DNA from: JBEEOW01 sp041191405
Lineage (GTDB): Bacteria > Bacteroidota > Bacteroidia > Cytophagales > UBA9547
Direction: 5' to 3'
NCBI GenBank assembly: GCA_041191405.1
Contig: JBEEOW010000041.1
Span: 1 to 26,840, forward strand
DNA length: 26,840 bases
Every line of letters begins with the position of its first letter. The stretch's first letter is position 1. Position numbers and translations under genes: made by a program. The notes under the pieces were generated by a model. It saw only the letters and a list, made by a program, of their open reading frames with translations, ran no database searches and was not told the origin of the DNA. Shown here in pieces: positions 14,954 through 25,000 of this stretch.

Positions 14954-15472
14954 AAACTCATAAATAAAATTTTTATTAGTATTACCAATTGAGTCAATCT
15001 TGACAACTTTGAATTTATATTTATTAAAGAGATTGTTTTTAATTACTTCAGATACTTTTTGCAATGTCAAAGTATCTGTAACAACTGGTTCAATAAGCTC
15101 AATATTTAAAAATGGAAAATCTGCTTCTTTCCAATTATCCAAGTCAACTCTTTTGCATTTAGTTAGCTTTTGGATACTTGATTTGGTATTTTCTTCAGAT
15201 AAATATTTTCCGCTATGTATCAAATCACCTCCATATGTTTCAGTCCAATCTCCTACTGGTATTCCATTTGAATATTCACAGGTAATAACATTTTCTTTTG
15301 TTATTTCACTTGAAGGAGAAGAAACGCTAATATATTGACCGTCTAAAGCATCTCCACTATTAGAGTCAATATAGAGACCGTCTTTGATTTTTATATTATC
15401 ATAATTAATACTTTGTTTGCAAGAAACAAAAAAGAATGTTAGATAAATATATATGATAAGGCATTTATTCAC
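14942..15472 (-). CDS. Hypothetical lipoprotein with a MORN-like motif
   Basis: A 176-residue protein. Residues 1-18 form a lipoprotein signal with lipobox FVSC and Cys18. The middle has CEYSNGIPVGDWTETYGG and LIHSGKY, which resemble one MORN-like unit (G.p.G.W..y...G.l...G.y). The C-terminal third (about 120-176) contains LTLQKVSEVIKNNLFNKYKF and may form a small alpha/beta unit. I do not recognise the family. It is the last gene of the operon, 20 bases below surE, and ends in its own hairpin. Expected at the outer or inner membrane on the periplasmic side. Confidence 0.75.
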   Translation of the reverse strand: MNKCLIIYIYLTFFFVSCKQSINYDNIKIKDGLYIDSNSGDALDGQYISVSSPSSEITKENVITCEYSNGIPVGDWTETYGGDLIHSGKYLSEENTKSSIQKLTKCKRVDLDNWKEADFPFLNIELIEPVVTDTLTLQKVSEVIKNNLFNKYKFKVVKIDSIGNTNKNFIYEFNIK

Positions 15473-15492
15473 TTTCTTAATCTTTAATTTTC

Positions 15493-16269
15493 CTACCCCA
15501 CCAAATTAGTATAACTATTTAATAATGAGATAGCATAATGAGCTGTTAAATCATATTGTGTTGGCACAATTGAAACATAATTGTTGTTGATTGCCCATTC
15601 GTCGGTGTCTTCGCCTTTGTCGGTATTTACGAAATTACCTGTCATCCAATAGTAACTTCTGCCGTGTGGGTCTTTGCGTTCGTCAAATTCTTCTTCCCAC
15701 TTAGCATTTGCTTGTCGGCAAACTTTTACACCTTTTATTGCTTCGTGTTGTTTTGGAGGGAAGTTTACATTTAAACATAATCCTTTTGGTATGCCCGAGT
15801 TTAAAACTTCTTTTGCTATTTGTACTATATGCGATTCAATATGCGAAAAATCGGCATCTGCTCCCCAATCGCAAAGTGAAAAACCTATGGCAGGGTAACC
15901 TTCAAGCGCTGATTCAATTGCTGCCGACATGGTACCTGAATACAACACACTTGTTGAAGTATTGCTTCCGTGGTTTATGCCACTTACTACTAAATCTGGG
16001 CGACGCTCTTTAAATATTTGATTCTTAGCTAATTTAACACAATCTGCCGGTGTGCCTGAACATTGATATGCTTGCACATCTTCAAAAATAGAAACCTTAT
16101 CTAATCTCAAAGGTTTGGTTATGGTAATGGCGTGCCCCATTGCCGACTGCGGACTATCAGGTGCTACTACTACCACCTCGCCTAATTGTTTCATTAATCT
16201 TACCAAAGTGCTTATGCCTTTTGAGGTAATTCCGTCGTCGTTTGAGATTAAAATTAATGGTTTACTCAT
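15493..16269 (-). CDS. surE: 5'-nucleotidase SurE
   Basis: A 258-residue protein with the SurE active site: SNDDG at 9-13 (Asp11 and Asp12 bind metal), Ser42 in DSPQSAMGHA, and Asn99 in VVSGINHGSNTS. SurE enzymes dephosphorylate nucleoside 5'- and 3'-monophosphates in the cytoplasm and are linked to survival in stationary phase. Length is typical. The start is one base below the stop of the glycosyltransferase, so translation is probably coupled. Confidence 0.95.
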   Translation of the reverse strand: MSKPLILISNDDGITSKGISTLVRLMKQLGEVVVVAPDSPQSAMGHAITITKPLRLDKVSIFEDVQAYQCSGTPADCVKLAKNQIFKERRPDLVVSGINHGSNTSTSVLYSGTMSAAIESALEGYPAIGFSLCDWGADADFSHIESHIVQIAKEVLNSGIPKGLCLNVNFPPKQHEAIKGVKVCRQANAKWEEEFDERKDPHGRSYYWMTGNFVNTDKGEDTDEWAINNNYVSIVPTQYDLTAHYAISLLNSYTNLVG

Positions 16270-16270
16270 T

Positions 16271-17386
16271 TTATATCAATGATTTATAGAGTTCGTGTAA
16301 TTGATTGATTGTAATTTCGGGTCTAAACTTTTGTACATGTATTAAACCTGCATTACGCATTTTTGTTTGTTTTTCCTCATCATTCCAAACTGTATCTACA
16401 GCATTTGCAATAGACGAAATATCATTTGGATTAATATATACCGCACCTTCGCCAGCAGCTTCTGCAAAGCACGAACCTAAGGATGTAATAATGGGCGTAC
16501 CCATGTTTGCTGCTTCAACTAAAGGTATTCCAAAGCCTTCAAATACAGAAACATACACATTTATTCGAGCACCTTTATACAAAGCCGGTAGGTGATTGAG
16601 TGGTATGTAATCTAAAAACTGAACTTGTGAATGAAGTTTTAATTTTGCTACTTCAGCAACTACTAGTTTTTTATAATCTGTTGGTTTGCCAGCAAAAACG
16701 AGTTTAATAGACTTATTATTTGTTTGGGCTAATGCTTGAACGAGTTTTAATTGATTTTTTCGTTCTTCCATTGTTCCTACACAAATAATGTATTCATTTT
16801 GGGTAAGATTATATGTTTTTAAAATTGCATCAATCTCCTCATTACTAGGTTTTTGATGATATAGTGAACTACAATCTTGGTAAATAATCTTGATTTTTGA
16901 ATCATCAATCTTGAAAAACTCTTGAATATCATTGGCTGTTTGTTGCGATATGGCAACTATGGCATCCGCTTGATTACAAGCAAGTTCAAACTTTTTTTTG
17001 TAAATTAATCTATCAAAAAAAGGATAAAATTCAGGAAACCGCATAAAAATTAAATCATGAATTGTAACTACCGATTTAATTTTTTTGAGTTTATCAATAC
17101 CAAAAGGTAATTCATTACTTAAGCCGTGAAAAATTTGAATATCGTTTTTAACAAGTTGATTTTTAATAGAGAAACTTCTCCAATACGCTTGTTTTAATTT
17201 TGATTTTGGGGCAGTGATTACTGTATTGTTTGCCTCTGGCGAAAATCTATCAGTAATTTTGGTGGTGTAACTAAAGTAATTGTTTTCGGGAAATTGAGTT
17301 GATAATTGATTGATTACAAATCGTGAATAATTACCTAATCCTGTGCCATTTACAAAAGCACGTTTGGCATCAAAACCTATATTCAT
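16271..17386 (-). CDS. Glycosyltransferase, GT-B fold, family 4 type
   Basis: A 371-residue protein with a GT-B two-domain fold. The N-terminal half starts MNIGFDAKRAFVNGTGLGNY, where the glycine-rich loop contacts the acceptor side. In the C-terminal half GTMEERKNQ (204-212) supplies the phosphate-binding Arg209/Lys210, and EGFGIPLVE (283-291) is the EX7E motif typical of GT4 retaining enzymes. It transfers a sugar from a nucleotide donor to a lipid- or polysaccharide-linked acceptor at the cytoplasmic membrane face; donor and acceptor are unknown. Its start ATG overlaps the stop of the thioredoxin gene by one base (TAATG), a coupled arrangement. No other polysaccharide genes are near. Confidence 0.9.
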   Translation of the reverse strand: MNIGFDAKRAFVNGTGLGNYSRFVINQLSTQFPENNYFSYTTKITDRFSPEANNTVITAPKSKLKQAYWRSFSIKNQLVKNDIQIFHGLSNELPFGIDKLKKIKSVVTIHDLIFMRFPEFYPFFDRLIYKKKFELACNQADAIVAISQQTANDIQEFFKIDDSKIKIIYQDCSSLYHQKPSNEEIDAILKTYNLTQNEYIICVGTMEERKNQLKLVQALAQTNNKSIKLVFAGKPTDYKKLVVAEVAKLKLHSQVQFLDYIPLNHLPALYKGARINVYVSVFEGFGIPLVEAANMGTPIITSLGSCFAEAAGEGAVYINPNDISSIANAVDTVWNDEEKQTKMRNAGLIHVQKFRPEITINQLHELYKSLI

Positions 17387-17919
17387 TACTGCTTTTGTGT
17401 TAATAAATGTTCAATTTCTTCTTGTACAATTTCACTTCCTATTGAATCAGGATTATCATTTACAACATATCCTCTTTTGTCAATAATAAAAAATTTAGGA
17501 ATGTATTTTACATCATATTCCTTACGGATTTTGCCTTCGTCATTCGAACCAATAGCATTTGCATGTACACCTGCAGGTTTTCTGTCTATTAAAAACTGTT
17601 TCCATCTGGTTTTGTCCTTATCAACTGAAACATAAAAAAACACAACAGTATCATTTTGAGCAAAATGTTCTTTTAATTTTTTGCTTTGTTTCATTGCCTG
17701 AATACATGGTCCACACCAAGTAGCCCAAAAGTCAAGCACCACCACTTTGCCTTTGAATTGCGAAAGTGAAATATCATTTCCAAGTGAATCTTTAACAGTA
17801 AATTCAGGTGCGGGGTAAGGTTCAGAAGTCCGTGGTTTGTTAACGTCGTCATTAAATTGTGCAAAAGCCATATTACTCAATAAAAATATAGCTAATACTA
17901 TTTGTAATAAAGCTTTCAT
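17386..17919 (-). CDS. TlpA-like thioredoxin-fold protein, exported
   Basis: A 177-residue protein with a signal peptide (residues 1-20, ending MAFA|Q) and an AhpC/TSA-TlpA domain. The redox motif is WCGPC at 68-72, within VVVLDFWATWCGPC, and the cis-proline is in KYIPKFFIID. It should work in the periplasm as a disulfide reductase, as ResA/TlpA do for cytochrome c maturation or protein repair; the partner is not evident. First gene of the four-gene operon, with a promoter candidate about 55 bases upstream. Confidence 0.92.
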   Translation of the reverse strand: MKALLQIVLAIFLLSNMAFAQFNDDVNKPRTSEPYPAPEFTVKDSLGNDISLSQFKGKVVVLDFWATWCGPCIQAMKQSKKLKEHFAQNDTVVFFYVSVDKDKTRWKQFLIDRKPAGVHANAIGSNDEGKIRKEYDVKYIPKFFIIDKRGYVVNDNPDSIGSEIVQEEIEHLLTQKQ

Positions 17920-17973
17920 AATGAATACGTTTTAAGTAAAAGTAGTTTAATTCTTTAGGTTAAACTGCTATAA

Positions 17974-18004
17974 CAAAAGTATGAATTTATATTTCAGAAT
18001 CCAA
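17974..18004 (-). promoter_or_regulatory. Promoter candidate for the thioredoxin-glycosyltransferase-surE operon
   Basis: Read on the minus strand, TTG (18004-18002) is followed after 20 bases by TACTTTTG (17981-17974), a full match to TAnnTTTG. The predicted leader before ATG 17919 is about 48 bases. The -33 box has only three of four bases. Confidence 0.55.
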
Positions 18005-18091
18005 TAGCTTGGAATTTGAACTTATTGTTTGTACGATTAACAAGGTCTACGACCGTTGTTAACGTAAAAATTATAATTTATAGTTGTATTC

Positions 18092-18206
18092 AGCGAAAAA
18101 TTAACTTTACTTATGCTTCGACAGGCTCAGCAACCGAAAAGTTCATTTTTCGAGTACTAATAACTCGAAAACGGTCACTGAGCTTGTCGAAGTGTAAGTT
18201 TTCGCT
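18092..18206. repeat. Large imperfect palindrome with CTTCGACARGCTCAG arms
   Basis: Nested inverted repeats share one centre. The outer arms are AGCGAAAA/TTTTCGCT (18092-18099 with 18199-18206). The middle arms are 15 bp with one G-U (18116-18130 with 18178-18192). The inner arms are TTTTCGAGT/ACTCGAAAA (18147-18155 with 18163-18171) with a 7-base loop. It fills much of the 305-bp gap between the thioredoxin gene and the rel-like gene and contains no credible gene. The CTTCGACAAGCTCAG motif is a widely dispersed palindromic repeat in Bacteroidota and other phyla (recalled knowledge). It ends 19 bases from the rel-like stop and could also serve as a transcription end. Confidence 0.8.
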
Positions 18207-18224
18207 AGTTTTTTTTATAATACA

Positions 18225-20384
18225 TCACTCCAACCTATTCACCTTCAACACACCTTTTACTCTTGTAATTCTGTGTAAAAGCATATCAAGATGTTTAGTA
18301 TTGTGAATCAGTACTTTAATATGAACTTCGAGTAAGCCATTGTGTGTATCAAAACTTGCAGCTCTGATATTTATTTTAAGCTCTTTGCTAATTATTTCAG
18401 TTATTTTGTTGAATAAACTAATGTCGTCTTCGGCAATCACTTTTACATTACACTGAAAGGAAGTGCTTTCTTCGGTATTTCGCCATTTGGCAGGCACAAT
18501 TCGGTATTCGTACATTTTATGTATTTGTGCCGAATTGGGGCAGTTAATTCTATGTATTTGAATTCCTTCGCCAAGTTTCACAAATCCAAAAATTTCGTCA
18601 CCAAATATTGGATTGCAACAAGCCGCTAATTTGTACTGAATATTTGCCAATCGCTCATCAATAACCATGTAATCGCCACCTTCAATGTTTTTTTCAACGG
18701 TATTGATTTCATTAATTTGATGCTCAACTGGTTTATCTCCAGTGTGTTCTTCAATAAATTCTTTAATTTTAGCAAACTCAAGTTTATCATTAGCCAAAAG
18801 CGAATACATTTCTGTAATTGAATGAAGTTTTAGCTTTTTCAATAACAGATTTGCTACTTCGTTTGTGAGTTCAAGTTTCCAATTTTTGAGTCTTCGGTCG
18901 AGTTGTTCCTTACCAAGATTGGCAATTTTCATTTCCTCTTCCTTCAAACTCTGGCGAATTCTGTTTTTTGCTTTCGAAGTAATTACAAATTGCAACCAAT
19001 CTGAAGTAGCTTTTTGATTTTTAGAAGTTACAATTTCAACTAAATCACCATTCTTAAGGGTTTCTTTAATCGAAACCAAACGTTTGTTGATTCGAGCACC
19101 AGTACAATGCACACCTACTTCGGTATGAATATCAAAAGCAAAATCAAGTACCGAAGCACCTGCGGGAAGTTTTCGTAAATCGCCGGTTGGGGTAAAAACA
19201 AAAATTTCTTTTTGGTAAAGTTCTAATCGTAAGTTTTCGGCTAAATCGTCGTGATTTTCGGAATTGTCGAGTAGGTTTCGAAGTTCAGTAAGCCAATCGT
19301 CTAAACCTTTTTGTTGGTTTACACCCTTGTAGCGCCAGTGAGCTGCAATACCGTTTTCGGCAATTTCGTCCATGCGTTTGGTTCGAATTTGCACTTCAAC
19401 CCATTTACCACCTGGCCCTACTACTGTTGCATGCAAAGATTCATAACCATTTGATTTTGGTATTGATATCCAATCTTTTAACCTTTCAGGATTTGATAAA
19501 TATTTTTCTGAAACAATAGAAAAAACCCTCCAACAAGCCGCTTTTTCTTGTGTAATTTCTGTATCAAGAATAATTCGGATGGCAAAAATATCATAAATAT
19601 CGTCGAGACTGATGCCTTTCTTTTTGAGTTTGCCCCAAAGTGAATACACAGATTTGGTTCTACTTTTAATCTCGAAAGTTAAATCAGTATTGCCCAGTGC
19701 TTCACGTAATGGAGCAACGAATGATTTTATATATTCTTTTCGTTGGGATTCACTTTCAGCAAGTTGTGTAGTTATTTGTTGATAAGCTTCAGGTTGGGAA
19801 TACCTTAAAGCTAAATCTTCGAGTTCAGATTTTATTTTGTACAAACCCAGTTTATGCGCCAATGGAGCATAAAGTGTTAAAGTTTCGTCAGACTTTTTAA
19901 GTTGTTTTTCAATAGGAAATAGATGCAGATTTCTCATCACATCTAATCTATCAGCCAGTTTTATTAAAATTACCCTTGGGTCGGTGGCAAATGAAACCAC
20001 CAACTGACGGAAATTGTCGGCTTGTAATTGATTTGTTTTAGGCGCTAAAGCCGATATTTTATTTAAACCAACAACAATTTCGTTAACTTCTTCTCCGAAC
20101 TCTTTTGCGATAGTCTCCACAGCCATGGTGCCCACATTTACAGCTTCGTGCAGTAAAATGGCCATGATAGAAGTAGCATTTAAACTAATTTCGGTAACTG
20201 CAATTTGAGCCACAGCCAATGGGTGGTATAAAAATGGGTCGCCATTTTCACGTTTTAAACCATCGAGAGCAGTAGCAGCAGCACGTAGTGCATGTTTAAG
20301 TTTTGCTAAATCTTCGGGAGCATTTAGCTGTTTACTTAAACGATAAAGTTCAATAAGTTTTGCAAAGAGTAAGTTCCTTTCCAC
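18225..20384 (-). CDS. RelA/SpoT homologue, (p)ppGpp synthetase with degenerate hydrolase domain
   Basis: A 719-residue long RSH protein: HD domain (about 25-190), synthetase domain (about 235-350), TGS (about 393-455) and C-terminal ACT (about 645-719). The synthetase looks active: YDIFAIRI (Asp265), RLKDWISIPKSNGYESLH (301-318) and EVQIRT (Glu330). The hydrolase does not. It keeps the first and second His (His54, His79) and Asp145, but the HD pair reads HE (79-80), the ED pair reads NV (83-84), and the Asn after the conserved Asp is Val149. These positions hold Mn2+ or catalyse cleavage in bifunctional Rel. It is therefore probably a synthetase-only enzyme, like RelA, working beside a separate bifunctional SpoT-like protein elsewhere. 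TGS and ACT suggest ribosome-linked sensing. Monocistronic. Confidence 0.92.
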   Translation of the reverse strand: MERNLLFAKLIELYRLSKQLNAPEDLAKLKHALRAAATALDGLKRENGDPFLYHPLAVAQIAVTEISLNATSIMAILLHEAVNVGTMAVETIAKEFGEEVNEIVVGLNKISALAPKTNQLQADNFRQLVVSFATDPRVILIKLADRLDVMRNLHLFPIEKQLKKSDETLTLYAPLAHKLGLYKIKSELEDLALRYSQPEAYQQITTQLAESESQRKEYIKSFVAPLREALGNTDLTFEIKSRTKSVYSLWGKLKKKGISLDDIYDIFAIRIILDTEITQEKAACWRVFSIVSEKYLSNPERLKDWISIPKSNGYESLHATVVGPGGKWVEVQIRTKRMDEIAENGIAAHWRYKGVNQQKGLDDWLTELRNLLDNSENHDDLAENLRLELYQKEIFVFTPTGDLRKLPAGASVLDFAFDIHTEVGVHCTGARINKRLVSIKETLKNGDLVEIVTSKNQKATSDWLQFVITSKAKNRIRQSLKEEEMKIANLGKEQLDRRLKNWKLELTNEVANLLLKKLKLHSITEMYSLLANDKLEFAKIKEFIEEHTGDKPVEHQINEINTVEKNIEGGDYMVIDERLANIQYKLAACCNPIFGDEIFGFVKLGEGIQIHRINCPNSAQIHKMYEYRIVPAKWRNTEESTSFQCNVKVIAEDDISLFNKITEIISKELKINIRAASFDTHNGLLEVHIKVLIHNTKHLDMLLHRITRVKGVLKVNRLE

Positions 20385-20474
20385 AATCCAACAGATTTAA
20401 GGGTAAAATTGCTAGTTCCGAATATAGCAAAAAATGTATTGTGAATGCTTGCATTAAATAAATACTTCTACAAA

Positions 20475-20503
20475 AAAAGGGCAAACCTCACGGCTGCCCT
20501 TTT
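20475..20503 (-). terminator. Terminator of the gltBD operon
   Basis: A 9-bp perfect stem AAAAGGGCA/TGCCCTTTT (20475-20483 with 20495-20503) has an 11-base loop. On the minus strand it is followed by a T-run (seven T in total from the stem outwards), the classic intrinsic form. It lies 26 bases past the gltD stop and 91 bases before the rel-like start. Confidence 0.85.
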
Positions 20504-20528
20504 CTATATTATAAACTGAATGTTAAAA

Positions 20529-22031
20529 CTAAGCGTTTATAACATCAAGTAATCCTAGATCTCTTGCTTCAAGTACTGAACTACCCGTTAAGTAGATATC
20601 TACAGCTCTTGCAGCTTCTCTACCTTCAGCTATTGCCCAAACTACCAATGATTGTCCACGGCGCATATCACCTGCAACAAATACATTGTTTACGTTTGTT
20701 TTATAGTTGTCAGCTTTTACATTTCCTCTTTCGTCAAGTTCAACACCTAGTTGTTGTAACATACCATTGTGTTGTGGATGTACGAAACCTGCTGCTAAAA
20801 GAGCCAATTCGCAAGGAATTATTCTTTCAGTACCTGGTTTTTCAACTAACTGAGGGCGTTGACCTGGAAGATATTCTGTTTCAAAACCTACTTCAACGAT
20901 TTTTAATCCTACTAAATTACCTTTGTCGTCGCCAACAAATTCTTTAGTATTGATTGCCCACTGACGGTCACATCCTTCATCATGCGATGTTGAAGTACGT
21001 AACATCATTGGCCAATGTGGCCATGGAGTCAAGGGGCTACGTTCGGTTGGAGGTTTTACGTTGATTTCTATTTGTGTAATAGATTTTGCTTTGTGACGGT
21101 TTGATGTACCAACACAGTCAGCACCAGTATCACCACCACCAATTACTACTACATTTTTATCTGTTGCAAAAATATCACCATTCGTGTATTCAACACCAGT
21201 GTGGTCAACTTTTACATCAATACCAGCATTACGTTTATTTTGTTGGCTTAGGAATTCCATTGCAAAATGAACACCTTTTAAATCACGACCAGCAATTGGT
21301 AAATCACGAGGTACTGTTGAACCTCCTGTTAAAACCACTGCATCAAAGTCACGAGTTAAATCGTTAGCGTTAATATTTACACCAATATTTGCATTGGTTT
21401 TAAATATTACACCTTCTTGTTCCATAATTGCAATTTTACGGTCAATAACCCATTTTTCTAATTTGAAATCAGGGATACCATAACGTAATAAACCACCAAT
21501 TGCATCAGCACGCTCAAATAAAGTTACTGTGTGACCAGCTTTATTTAATTGATCAGCTGTAGCCAAACCTGCAGGACCTGAACCAATTACTGCTACAGTT
21601 TTTCCTGAACGTTTGATATTTAAAAGTGGTTTTACTAAACCATCTTTATAAGCTCTTTCTGCAATATTTTTTTCTATTTCCTCAATAGCTACAGGAGGTT
21701 GATTAATACCTAACACACATGCTGATTCGCAAGGTGCTGGGCAAATACGACCTGTAAACTCTGGGAAGTTATTGGTTGACGATAAAATTTCGTAAGCCAA
21801 TTCCCAGTCATTTTGGTAAACAGCATCATTAAACTCCGGAATTATATTTCCAAGTGGACATCCGTTGTGGCAAAAAGGCACACCACAGTCCATACAACGA
21901 GCAGCTTGATTATTAACCTGCTCTGGAGTTTGTTCAATATATAGTTCTTTGTAATCGTTTACACGAACTTTAGGATCTCTTTTTGCTGGGAGCTCTCTTG
22001 TGAACTCTTTAAAGCCTGTAGGTTTACCCAT
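20529..22031 (-). CDS. gltD: Glutamate synthase small (beta) subunit
   Basis: A 500-residue protein. The N-terminal ferredoxin-like part has two Cys clusters, CMDCGVPFCHNGCPLGN (from about residue 46) and CPAPCESAC (about 97-105), for 4Fe-4S centres. An FAD site follows (VIGSGPAGLATADQL, about 149-163), and then an NADPH site (VVIGGGDTGADCVG). The subunit takes electrons from NADPH and passes them through FAD and Fe-S centres to the large subunit, which makes glutamate. The first 8 bases overlap the end of gltB, so translation is probably coupled. All motifs are intact and the length fits the family (about 470-500). Confidence 0.96.
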   Translation of the reverse strand: MGKPTGFKEFTRELPAKRDPKVRVNDYKELYIEQTPEQVNNQAARCMDCGVPFCHNGCPLGNIIPEFNDAVYQNDWELAYEILSSTNNFPEFTGRICPAPCESACVLGINQPPVAIEEIEKNIAERAYKDGLVKPLLNIKRSGKTVAVIGSGPAGLATADQLNKAGHTVTLFERADAIGGLLRYGIPDFKLEKWVIDRKIAIMEQEGVIFKTNANIGVNINANDLTRDFDAVVLTGGSTVPRDLPIAGRDLKGVHFAMEFLSQQNKRNAGIDVKVDHTGVEYTNGDIFATDKNVVVIGGGDTGADCVGTSNRHKAKSITQIEINVKPPTERSPLTPWPHWPMMLRTSTSHDEGCDRQWAINTKEFVGDDKGNLVGLKIVEVGFETEYLPGQRPQLVEKPGTERIIPCELALLAAGFVHPQHNGMLQQLGVELDERGNVKADNYKTNVNNVFVAGDMRRGQSLVVWAIAEGREAARAVDIYLTGSSVLEARDLGLLDVINA

Positions 22032-25000
22032 TGATCACTTCCTCCTTTTTTTGTTTTCTTTTTAACAACACTAATTTGTAATCTCTTGGCATTACTTTGA
22101 TAAAGTTTTTCAACTCAGCATCAAAGTTTTTCAGTATTTCTGCTGCTACCTCCGATTTTGTATAGTTAAAGTGATTTTCAAGTAATGTTTTCAAAGTTTG
22201 GATATCCTCACTTTCAACAGTCTCTAAATCAACCATTTCTTTATTACATTTTGGCTCGAATGATTTGTTTGCATCATAAATAAATGCCATACCACCACTC
22301 ATACCAGCTGCAAAGTTACGTCCTGTTTCACCAAGAATTACTGCAATACCGCCTGTCATGTATTCACAACCATGGTCACCCACACCTTCAACTACCGCAG
22401 TTGCTCCTGAGTTACGCACACAGAAACGCTCACCTGCCATACCTTTAATGTAAGCCTCACCTGAAGTAGCTCCGTAGAATGCTACGTTACCGATGATGAT
22501 GTTTTCACTTGCTTTGAAAGTTGATTCTTTAAATGGATAAACGATTAATTTACCACCACTTAAACCTTTTCCAAAGTAGTCATTACTTTCACCTTCGATT
22601 TCAAGTTTTAAACCTTTTGCTGCAAATGCACCAAACGACTGACCTGCTGTACCTGTAAATTTAAAGTGGATAGTATCTTCTGGTAAACCAGCAGCTCCAT
22701 AAACTTTAGCTATTTCATTTGATAAAATAGTACCTACTGTACGATCAAGGTTAGTAACTGGGTGTTCAGCATATACTTTTTCTTGGTTTGCAATAGCTTT
22801 CGCTGATTGCTCAAGAAGTGTAAAGTCAATTACACCTTCTAAACCATGATCTTGTTCTTCAGAATTGTATAAACCAGCCTCTGCGCCAAGCTCTTGTTTG
22901 TGTAAAATTCCGCTTAAGTCAAGTGATTTATATTTCCAGTTTGCAACATCAGCACGTTTTTCAAGTAAATCTACTCTACCAACCATTTCTGAAATTGTAC
23001 GGAAACCTAACTCAGCCATTATTTCACGTAACTCTTCAACTAAGAATTTGAATAAGTTAACAACATGTTCTGGTTTACCAGTGAAACGTTTTCTTAATTC
23101 CTCGTCTTGAGTTGCAACACCCACCGGACAAGTATTTAAATGACATTTACGCATCATGATACAACCTTCTACTACTAATGCAGCTGTTGCAACACCCCAC
23201 TCTTCAGCACCAAGTAAAGTAGCAATTGCAATATCACGACCAGTTTTTAACTGACCATCAGTTTGCACCACTATTCTACTTCTTAATTTATTTCTTACCA
23301 ATGTTTGGTGAGTCTCAGCTAATCCAAGCTCCCATGGTAAACCTGCATGGCGGATAGACGATAATGGAGAAGCTCCAGTACCACCATCGTGACCAGCGAT
23401 TAACACTACATCAGCTTTTGCTTTTGTTACACCTGATGCAATAGTTCCAACACCCGCTTCTGATACTAATTTCACAGAAACACGTCCTTTTCTATTTGCA
23501 TTTTTAAGGTCAGATATTAACTGAGCTAAATCTTCAATTGAATAAATATCGTGATGTGGAGGAGGAGAAATCAAACCTACTCCAGGAGTAGAGTGACGTG
23601 TACGTCCAATCCAATCATCTACTTTATGACCAGGTAATTGTCCACCTTCACCAGGTTTAGCACCTTGAGCCATTTTAATCTGAATTTCGTCAGAGTTAGT
23701 TAAGTAGTTGATAGTTACACCAAAACGTCCTGAAGCTACTTGTTTAATAGATGATCTCATAGAGTCACCATTTTCCATTGGTTTGAAACGAGCTTCGTCC
23801 TCACCACCTTCTCCAGTATTACTACGAGCACCAATTCTATTCATGGCAATAGCTAATGTGCTATGTGCTTCATGTGAAATAGAACCAAATGACATTGCTC
23901 CTGTAGCAAAACGTTTTAATATTGATTCAGCACTTTCAACTTCAGTAATAGGAATTGGATTTCCTTTTTTGAATGTTAAAAGTCCTCTTAAAGTTGCTGC
24001 TTTTTTAGTTTGGTCGTTTACAACTTTAGCATACTTTTTATATACTGAATAATCACCAGTACGAGTAGCATGTTGTAATAAGTGAATTGAATCAGGGTTG
24101 AATAAGTGGAATTCACCACGACGTTTCCACTGATACACACCACCTACTTCTAAACGTTGTTTTGGAACAAATTTCTCTGGATAAGCTAAGTTGTGTTTAA
24201 TCAACGCTTCTTTCGCAATTCCATCTAAATCAAGACCTCCAATACGAGATACTGTTCCTGTAAAATATTTATCAACTACAGATTTGTGAATACCTAGGGC
24301 TTCGAAAATTTGACCACCTGTGTATGATTGTAAAGTTGAAATACCCATTTTAGAGAATATTTTCAACAAACCTTCACCAATAGCTTTGATGTAGTGATAG
24401 TGTAATTTTTCTTCTGGTAAATTTACCGACAACATGCCTTGTTTGTTCAAGTTGTCAATAGATTCAAATGCCATGTAAGGGTTTACTGCACTTGCACCGT
24501 AACCAATTAAAGTAGCTACGTGATGTGTTTCCCAAATATCACCAGCCTCAACTATTAATCCAACCTGACCTCTTAATCCTTTACGAATTAAATGGTGGTG
24601 TACTGCCGCAACAGCTAATAATGAAGGAATTGGTGCATGGTCACTGTCAATATCTCTATCCGAAAGAAGAATAATTTCATAGCCATCCTCAACTGCATCT
24701 GCTGCATATTGGCAGATTTTGGTTAATGATCTCTCTAATGAACCTTCTTTTCCATCAGATTTGAAAAGAATATTGATTTTTCTTGTTTGGAATTTAGCGT
24801 GGTCAATATATTTTAACTTAGCTAATTCTTTATTTGTTAATACTGGTTGTTTTAAAGCAACAGTATGGCAGTGTTCTGCTGATTCGTCTAATAAATTAAG
24901 TGCACCACCAATATATGATACCAACGACATAACCATTCTTTCACGAATTGGGTCAATTGGTGGGTTGGTTACTTGTGCAAATAATTGTTTGAAATAGTGT

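Noticed and set aside
18016..18306. Plus-strand frame across the large palindrome
   Set aside because: It is explained by the inverted repeat and by antisense of the rel-like 3' end; no start signal or family likeness.
20564..21367. Leucine- and histidine-rich plus-strand frames opposite gltD
   Set aside because: Composition is typical of the reverse strand of a conserved gene; gltD is intact on the minus strand.
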